Positions 59,328 to 64,000 of a stretch of DNA of 64,000 nucleotides are shown here, one piece after another; within the stretch, counting starts at the first letter, position 1, and each line of letters starts with the position of its first letter. Origin of the DNA: an uncultured Pelagibacteraceae bacterium. Lineage in GTDB: Bacteria > Pseudomonadota > Alphaproteobacteria > Pelagibacterales > Pelagibacteraceae. Made by a program: the position numbers and the translations under genes. Location of the stretch: positions 1 through 64,000 of the forward strand of contig CACNRG010000005.1 in NCBI GenBank assembly GCA_902622805.1. Direction: 5' to 3'. The notes beneath the pieces were generated by a model, which worked only from the letters and a program-made list of their open reading frames with translations, was not told the origin of the DNA and searched no databases.

Positions 59328-61151
59328 GTGGAAAGAATAATTACAAAATCATTTGCAAGATTAATGGGTCGTGGAACTCACAGGGGCTTTATAACTTACG
59401 AAGAATTGAGCAAATCTTTAGGAAAAAGAAATCTTTCGGGTCAAAACTTATCACAAGCATTTATTCATATACTAGATGAAGGAGTTACTCTTGTAGAAAA
59501 AAAGTCTGATTATAAAATTTTAAGAAAAAAAGAATCCTCCTCAAAAGAAGAAGGCAAGACAATTGAAAAGAGCGATGACCCTATTAGAATGTATCTTCGA
59601 GAGATGGGAGGTGTTGAGCTTCTTTCAAGAGAGGGTGAAATTGCTATTGCAAAAAGAATAGAAGCTGGAAAAGATGTGATGTTGATAGCATTATCTCAAA
59701 GCCCAATTACAGCCCAGCAGTTCTTTGAATGGAATAATCAATTACAAAAAGATGAAATTTTAGTAAGAGAAATTATAGATATTGATACAAATTACATGGA
59801 AGATGAAAGCACGGGACCTAGCGCTAAACAAAAAAATGCAGGTGAGACGGATAAAGAGGATGGATCATCTGATGATGATGATGATTTTAATCCCACGCTT
59901 GCGGCTATGGAAACAGAAATTAAACCTAAAGTACTTAAGACAGTCCAAACACTAACTAAGGAATACAACAAATTAATTAAATATCAAAAAGAAAAACTTG
60001 AGTGTGCATTAAACTCACAAACTTTTTCACTGGCTAAGGAAAAGGGTTATGAAAAGATTGTTAATGATATTTTAGAAAATATTAAATCTCTTCAATTATC
60101 CCCTTCAGTTTTGGAAGAACTTGTTCAAAAACATTACGTTGAGAACAAAAAAATTATTTCTTTAGAGGGAAATTTATTAAGATTAGCGATGGATCATAAA
60201 ATTTCGAGAAATGAATTTATTAAGTTTTATATTGGAAATGAAATAAACCCTAATCTTAAAAAATTTTTGGATACCAATTCAGTTTGGAAACAATTTTTTG
60301 CAAAAAATAAAGATGAATTCAAGAATATTAGAGAAAGATTGATTGAAATTAGCTACAAACTTGGAATGTCCGTAACTGATTTTAAAAAATTAGTTAGCAG
60401 AGTTCAAAAGGGAGAAAAAGAGTCAAGGATTGCAAAAAAAGAAATGGTTGAAGCAAATTTAAGATTGGTAATTTCAATCGCTAAAAAATATACTAACAGA
60501 GGTCTTCAATTCCTAGATTTAATTCAAGAGGGAAATATTGGGTTAATGAAAGCTGTTGATAAATTTGAATATAGAAGAGGCTACAAGTTTTCAACATATG
60601 CGACTTGGTGGATTAGACAAGCAATAACGAGATCAATTGCAGACCAAGCAAGGACTATTAGAATTCCAGTTCATATGATCGAGACAATTAATAAGATTGT
60701 AAGAACTCAAAGACTTATTTTAAGTGAATTTGGTAGAGAAGCTACTCCAGAGGAATTGGCTCAAAAATTAAGAATGCCTCTAGATAAAGTAAGAAAAGTT
60801 TTAAAGATTTCTAAAGAACCAGTTTCATTAGAAAAACCAGTAGGCGATGAAGAGGATAGCAGTTTAGGAGATTTTATAGAGGATACAAAAGCTCTTGCGC
60901 CTTTAGAGCAAGCTATTAAATCAAATTTAGGTGAAGCAACAACAAAAATTTTATCCACTTTAACACCAAGAGAGGAAAGAGTTTTAAGAATGAGATTTGG
61001 TGTAGGGATGAATACTGATCACACATTAGAAGAGGTTGGACTTCAGTTCTCTGTAACCAGAGAACGAATTAGACAAATTGAAGCTAAAGCCCTAAGAAAA
61101 TTAAAGCATCCAAGCAGGTCCAAACAATTAAAAAGCTTTCTAGAAAGTTAA
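59328..61151 (+). CDS. rpoD: RNA polymerase primary sigma factor (sigma-70)
   Basis: Housekeeping sigma factor. The 607-residue protein has region 1.1 ([11 protein letters not shown]), region 1.2 ([20 protein letters not shown]), a non-conserved region with an acidic run (DDDDDFNP), region 2 ([48 protein letters not shown]), region 3, and region 4 ([36 protein letters not shown]). The GTG at 59328 is used; an ATG at 59364 is possible. It ends the carA-yqeY-dnaG-rpoD neighbourhood. Confidence 0.97.
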   Translation: MERIITKSFARLMGRGTHRGFITYEELSKSLGKRNLSGQNLSQAFIHILDEGVTLVEKKSDYKILRKKESSSKEEGKTIEKSDDPIRMYLREMGGVELLSREGEIAIAKRIEAGKDVMLIALSQSPITAQQFFEWNNQLQKDEILVREIIDIDTNYMEDESTGPSAKQKNAGETDKEDGSSDDDDDFNPTLAAMETEIKPKVLKTVQTLTKEYNKLIKYQKEKLECALNSQTFSLAKEKGYEKIVNDILENIKSLQLSPSVLEELVQKHYVENKKIISLEGNLLRLAMDHKISRNEFIKFYIGNEINPNLKKFLDTNSVWKQFFAKNKDEFKNIRERLIEISYKLGMSVTDFKKLVSRVQKGEKESRIAKKEMVEANLRLVISIAKKYTNRGLQFLDLIQEGNIGLMKAVDKFEYRRGYKFSTYATWWIRQAITRSIADQARTIRIPVHMIETINKIVRTQRLILSEFGREATPEELAQKLRMPLDKVRKVLKISKEPVSLEKPVGDEEDSSLGDFIEDTKALAPLEQAIKSNLGEATTKILSTLTPREERVLRMRFGVGMNTDHTLEEVGLQFSVTRERIRQIEAKALRKLKHPSRSKQLKSFLES

Positions 61152-61165
61152 CTAAATTTAATGTG

Positions 61166-61193
61166 AATATATTTTTTATCTAAAAGATATATT
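61166..61193 (+). terminator. A+T-only hairpin after rpoD
   Basis: Fourteen bases after the rpoD stop, 61166-61177 can pair with 61182-61193 in a 12-base stem with one T-G pair and a four-base loop ATCT. A T-rich stretch follows. It may end rpoD transcription or slow mRNA decay. The stem has no G-C pair, so its strength as a terminator is doubtful. Confidence 0.4.
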
Positions 61194-61221
61194 TTGTGAT
61201 TTTTTATTAATATTAATACGA

Positions 61222-62469
61222 ATGACAGATCATAAATTTATATATAATTATTTTCTAATTTTATTTTCTATTATTCCAATAACATTTTTAATAGGACCTG
61301 CTATTTCGCTTAGTAATGTCATTTTAATAGATTTATCATTTATATTATTGATAATTTATAAGAAAGATTACTTTTTTTTAAAAAGTAAACCAATAAAATA
61401 TTTGTTAATCTTATATCTATATTTCATAATAAATTCATTTTTATCAGTCGATTACTCTATTGGGCAATATAGAAATTTTGGTTTTATAAGATTAATAATA
61501 TTATTTGTAGCTTTTAACTATTTTTTTTTCCAAAAATCATTTTTTAAAAAAATGCTGACTTCTTGGTCAATAGTTTTATTTATTGTTTTAATAGATGTTT
61601 TTATAGAGCAATTTACAGGGACAAATATTTTAGGGTATAATTTTGGTGAAAGATTTTATATTGACCAAGTTCAATACGGAAGAATAGTGAGTTTTTTTAA
61701 GGATGAACCAATTGTAGGTGGTTACTTATTTGGATTTTATTTAATACTCGCAGGCTTTTTGCTAAATGAGTTTAAAGATAAAAAAATATTATTTGTCTTT
61801 GCTCTTATGATCCTGGTTTTATTTACCATAATATTAACAGGCGAGAGATCTAATAGTATAAGAGCTTTTTTTGGTTTTGGATTGATTATTTTGTTTATGA
61901 GTAAGTTTGATTTAAAATCAAAAATTATATCATTATCGTCAGTTGTAATTTTAATTATGCTTTTAATTCCAAATATTAAATATTTAGAAATTAGATTTAT
62001 TAACAATGTAAAAGATGTATTTTCAAATTATTCAGTTTATTTTGATATTTATAAATCAGCCTCTCAAGTTTTTGAGAATAATAAAATTTTTGGAGTTGGA
62101 AACAAAAATTATAGAGTAGAAACTTGTAACACAAAACGTACGAAAGAAGATAATACGGAATTGTATCATTGCCAAACTCATCCTCATCAATTTTATTTAG
62201 AATTAATATCAGAGCATGGAATTGTGGGCTCCCTTTTGATTTTATTTATTTTGTTTAAGCTTATTTTTTCGAAAATAATAGAAACTTTTAAAAAGGATAA
62301 CTATTTGAGATTGGGCTCACTAATATATATGTTACTTATGTTTATACCACTATTACCAACAGGTGCTTTTTTTGGTGATTTTTTACTTACAATTTTTATA
62401 ATAAACCTATCCATTTTTTATGCATCAGATAAAAGTTCAAATATATTTTTTCAAAAAAATAATAAATAA
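61222..62469 (+). CDS. O-antigen polymerase/ligase-like membrane protein
   Basis: A 415-residue protein with about eleven hydrophobic segments and one longer periplasmic loop. The loop holds EPIVGGYLFGFYL and the Wzy/WaaL-type signature HCQTHPHQFYLELISEHGIVGS, given here in parts as CQTHPHQFYLEL and SEHGIVGS. Such proteins polymerise or ligate surface polysaccharide at the periplasmic face. Nothing separates ligase from polymerase in the sequence. It stands alone between rpoD and two tRNA genes, away from other polysaccharide genes, and is even poorer in G+C than its neighbours by eye. Confidence 0.8.
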   Translation: MTDHKFIYNYFLILFSIIPITFLIGPAISLSNVILIDLSFILLIIYKKDYFFLKSKPIKYLLILYLYFIINSFLSVDYSIGQYRNFGFIRLIILFVAFNYFFFQKSFFKKMLTSWSIVLFIVLIDVFIEQFTGTNILGYNFGERFYIDQVQYGRIVSFFKDEPIVGGYLFGFYLILAGFLLNEFKDKKILFVFALMILVLFTIILTGERSNSIRAFFGFGLIILFMSKFDLKSKIISLSSVVILIMLLIPNIKYLEIRFINNVKDVFSNYSVYFDIYKSASQVFENNKIFGVGNKNYRVETCNTKRTKEDNTELYHCQTHPHQFYLELISEHGIVGSLLILFILFKLIFSKIIETFKKDNYLRLGSLIYMLLMFIPLLPTGAFFGDFLLTIFIINLSIFYASDKSSNIFFQKNNK

Positions 62470-62478
62470 GTTTTTTTG

Positions 62479-62553
62479 GGGCCGTTAGCTCAATAGTAGA
62501 GTACTGCATTGACATTGCAGGGGTAGTTGGAGCGTAACCAACACGGCCCACCA
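62479..62553 (+). tRNA. tRNA-Val (anticodon GAC) with an atypical D-loop and T-loop
   Basis: The cloverleaf is well formed. The acceptor stem is GGGCCGT/ACGGCCC, the D-stem is GCTC/GAGT, the anticodon stem is CTGCA/TGCAG with loop TTGACAT, the T-stem is GTTGG/CCAAC, and CCA is encoded (62551-62553). The D-loop is AATAGTA, so position 18 is A where G is normal. The T-loop is AGCGTAA where TTCGAAT-like sequence is normal: positions 54, 55 and 58 are A, G and T. C56 and G19 are kept. The gene begins 9 bases after the preceding stop codon. Confidence 0.93.
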
Positions 62554-62570
62554 TTAAATATTTTCTTTAA

Positions 62571-62597
62571 TTGATAACTATAAAAAAATGATATACT
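62571..62597 (+). promoter_or_regulatory. Possible promoter of the CAT-anticodon tRNA
   Basis: TTGATA (62571-62576) and TATACT (62592-62597) lie 15 bases apart in the 57-base gap between the two tRNA genes. Transcription would begin about 7 bases before the mature 5' end. The spacer is shorter than ideal, so the two tRNAs may instead share an upstream transcript. Confidence 0.4.
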
Positions 62598-62610
62598 TAG
62601 CTATATGTTT

Positions 62611-62687
62611 GGGCCTGTAGCTCAGTTGGTTAGAGCAGTACACTCATAATGTATTGGTCCCAGGTTCGAGTCCTGGCGGGCCCACCA
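62611..62687 (+). tRNA. tRNA with CAT anticodon (elongator Met or Ile2)
   Basis: The cloverleaf has acceptor GGGCCTG/CGGGCCC with one T-G pair, D-arm GCTC-AGTTGGTTA-GAGC, and the anticodon stem GTACA/TGTAT with loop CTCATAA. The T-loop is the normal TTCGAGT, and CCA is encoded. It is not the initiator, since the first base pair is G-C. The GGGCCTG acceptor resembles the isoleucine tRNA that TilS modifies, but elongator methionine tRNA cannot be excluded from sequence alone. Confidence 0.92.
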
Positions 62688-62704
62688 AAATTTAAACTGA
62701 TAAT

Positions 62705-63292
62705 TTAATTATTTGTGAAATCCTCTAAAACTTTAAAAAGAGCTATGATGTCACCATTATTACCACTTAAAACTGAAGCAAATTCCTCTTTTTGTGTTCT
62801 TGCTAAACTTAAACCTTCAATGATTAAATCTCTAATTAATGGTTGATCTGGATTTTTCGTGTAAATTCTCCAATCAATTTTAATCTCTGGTCGTTCTTTA
62901 GTAGCTTTTAAAGTACTGTTAACAATAGTGTAGTTTTTATTCAAAATTTCTTTTGAAAACACATCAATTTCTGGATTTGTGTATTCAGCCAATCTACTAG
63001 CAAAACTTTTCAAAAAATAATTTTCAAATTTTTCTGAATATTCTTTTTTTTCACTTTCGCTTAGATTTTTTCTAGCTGCACCAAGCGTATAAAAACCAAT
63101 ACCTTTAATGTCAACAGTATCTTTAGCTATTTGTTTTAATTTTTTTATTTTTTCTTCTTTAGATATATCTTCAGACAATAGTTTTGAAGCCCTGTTAACT
63201 GTTGATTGAACAAATATATCAGGTTCTAATGCAATTGAATTATTGATAAAGAAATTTAAAATAAAAATTATGCTTAATAATTTTTTTATCAT
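62705..63292 (-). CDS. mlaC: MlaC-family phospholipid-binding periplasmic protein
   Basis: Carries phospholipid between MlaA at the outer membrane and the MlaFEDB transporter at the inner membrane. The 195-residue protein has a signal peptide (residues 1-21, ending near SIALE). The MlaC/Ttg2D pattern includes FYTLGAARKNLSESEKKEY, FENYFLKSFASRLAEY, and the C-terminal GLSLARTQKEEFASVL. It follows mlaA by 18 bases on the same strand. The transporter genes are not in the window. Confidence 0.92.
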   Translation of the reverse strand: MIKKLLSIIFILNFFINNSIALEPDIFVQSTVNRASKLLSEDISKEEKIKKLKQIAKDTVDIKGIGFYTLGAARKNLSESEKKEYSEKFENYFLKSFASRLAEYTNPEIDVFSKEILNKNYTIVNSTLKATKERPEIKIDWRIYTKNPDQPLIRDLIIEGLSLARTQKEEFASVLSGNNGDIIALFKVLEDFTNN

Positions 63293-63310
63293 AATTTATT
63301 GTAAATTTTT

Positions 63311-64000
63311 TTAATTTTCTATTTCTTCCCAGTCGCTATCATCTTGAGTATCTACTATTGCTTTGGCATTTAGAATTCTTTTTTGTCTATCTTGAAGATA
63401 TAAACTTTTTACAGATGCATAAAAATCTATTGAATTTTTTTCTACGTTTTCAATGGAGTCATAATTTTTAGCTCTAAAATCTACTCCTGATGTTACTTTT
63501 GAGGCGTAATAGTCAAAATCAGTAAAATACCTTGTATCATTTTGAACTGTAACATTATACCAAGCATCTCCTCCAACAAAATTAACAACTGAGGCTACCG
63601 TATCTCTTGCAGTGCTTGGTCCTAATACTGGGAGCACTACGTAGCAACCAGGGCCTGCACCATGAACTGCTAGTGTTTGACCATAGTCCTCTTTTACATA
63701 TTCCTCAAAACCTATTAATGATGCAACATCGACTAAACCTAAAATACCAATTGTAGTATTAATGACAAACCTGCCAGTATTTACTACTGCTTCATTAAAT
63801 TCTCCTTGAAGTAAGTTATTGGGGATTGTGACTAAGTTAGATAGATTATCTAAAGAGTTACTTACCCCGCTTTTGATTGGAGTTGGTAATTTTCTGTAAA
63901 CACTTGAAACTGGTTTAAAAATTATTTTGTCTAGACCTTGATTTAATGCAAATGAGGCTCTATTAAAGCCTTCCCAACATTCTTTTATCTCAGAGGGATC
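63311..64000 (-). CDS. mlaA: MlaA (VacJ) family outer-membrane lipid asymmetry protein, 5' part outside window
   Basis: Partial gene running off the right edge; the frame stays open from 63311 to 64000. Visible segments match MlaA: EGFNRASFALNQGLDK near the edge, RFVINTTIGILGLVDVAS, EDYGQTLAVHGAGPGCYVVL and PVLGPSTARDTV. The N-terminal lipoprotein signal is not visible. MlaA removes misplaced phospholipid from the outer leaflet of the outer membrane and passes it to MlaC, encoded next. An internal ATG at 63637 is not the true start. Confidence 0.94.
   Translation of the reverse strand, partial: DPSEIKECWEGFNRASFALNQGLDKIIFKPVSSVYRKLPTPIKSGVSNSLDNLSNLVTIPNNLLQGEFNEAVVNTGRFVINTTIGILGLVDVASLIGFEEYVKEDYGQTLAVHGAGPGCYVVLPVLGPSTARDTVASVVNFVGGDAWYNVTVQNDTRYFTDFDYYASKVTSGVDFRAKNYDSIENVEKNSIDFYASVKSLYLQDRQKRILNAKAIVDTQDDSDWEEIEN

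Noticed and set aside
63311-63637. Separate small gene beginning at the ATG at 63637
   Set aside because: The frame stays open to the right edge and encodes clear MlaA sequence before this ATG, so it is an internal methionine.

Overview
The window reads as a chromosome segment of a streamlined marine alphaproteobacterium, most likely of the SAR11 clade (Pelagibacterales). The reasons are the very high A+T content, the almost complete lack of spacer DNA, typical alphaproteobacterial gene orders (smc-dsbA-DUF721-mutY, ccrM-rnhB, carA-yqeY-dnaG-rpoD, lgt-midA-pgeF, uvrC-pgsA, ispH-thrB-rnhA), a CcrM-type methyltransferase, and a carotenoid-to-retinal gene cluster. This assignment is an inference from gene content; no database was searched. 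No stretch longer than about 130 bases lacks a gene, and there are no insertion sequences, prophage genes, rRNA genes or CRISPR arrays.

Bases 1-5151 (+) hold an aa3-type cytochrome c oxidase operon: the end of coxB, then ctaD, ctaB, a 41-residue membrane protein, ctaG, ctaE and SURF1. It runs into thrC and a Prx5-type peroxiredoxin. A single minus-strand run from 19507 down to 7005 then carries DUF721, a DsbA-like protein, smc, the F0 part of ATP synthase (atpI, atpB, atpE, atpF', atpF), crtI, crtB, crtY, blh, ispH, thrB and rnhA. The crt and blh genes would turn geranylgeranyl diphosphate into lycopene, beta-carotene and then retinal, the chromophore of proteorhodopsin. The opsin gene and crtE are not in this window.

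Bases 19508-29792 hold DNA maintenance genes (mutY, ccrM, rnhB and a degenerate uracil-DNA-glycosylase-like gene), a TPR protein, ispE, tRNA-Gln directly followed by the CCA-adding enzyme gene, greA, hemF and trmL. Bases 29885-32441 encode the complete cytochrome bc1 complex (petABC), which feeds the oxidase at the start of the window through cytochrome c. Then come ychF, pth, rplY, prs, pgeF, midA, lgt, ubiK, an OmpR/EnvZ-type two-component system with a MarR regulator, ilvE, pgsA, uvrC, folB, a short-chain dehydrogenase, uvrB and an aminotransferase.

Bases 48978-64000 hold an ADP-ribosylglycohydrolase-like protein, trxB, an ELM1-family protein coupled to a 2OG-Fe(II) oxygenase, carB, carA, yqeY, dnaG, rpoD, an O-antigen polymerase/ligase-like membrane protein, two tRNA genes, mlaC and the 3' part of mlaA.

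The most unusual points are a tRNA-Val(GAC) whose D-loop and T-loop contacts are both changed, an SMC protein with no recognisable hinge, a UDG-like protein without iron-sulfur cysteines or the motif 2 histidine, a DnaG with a dismantled zinc ribbon, a ccrM promoter carrying two GANTC sites, a tRNA/CCA-enzyme gene junction, and a repeated head-to-head and tail-to-tail packing of genes that leaves no room for separate promoters or terminators.
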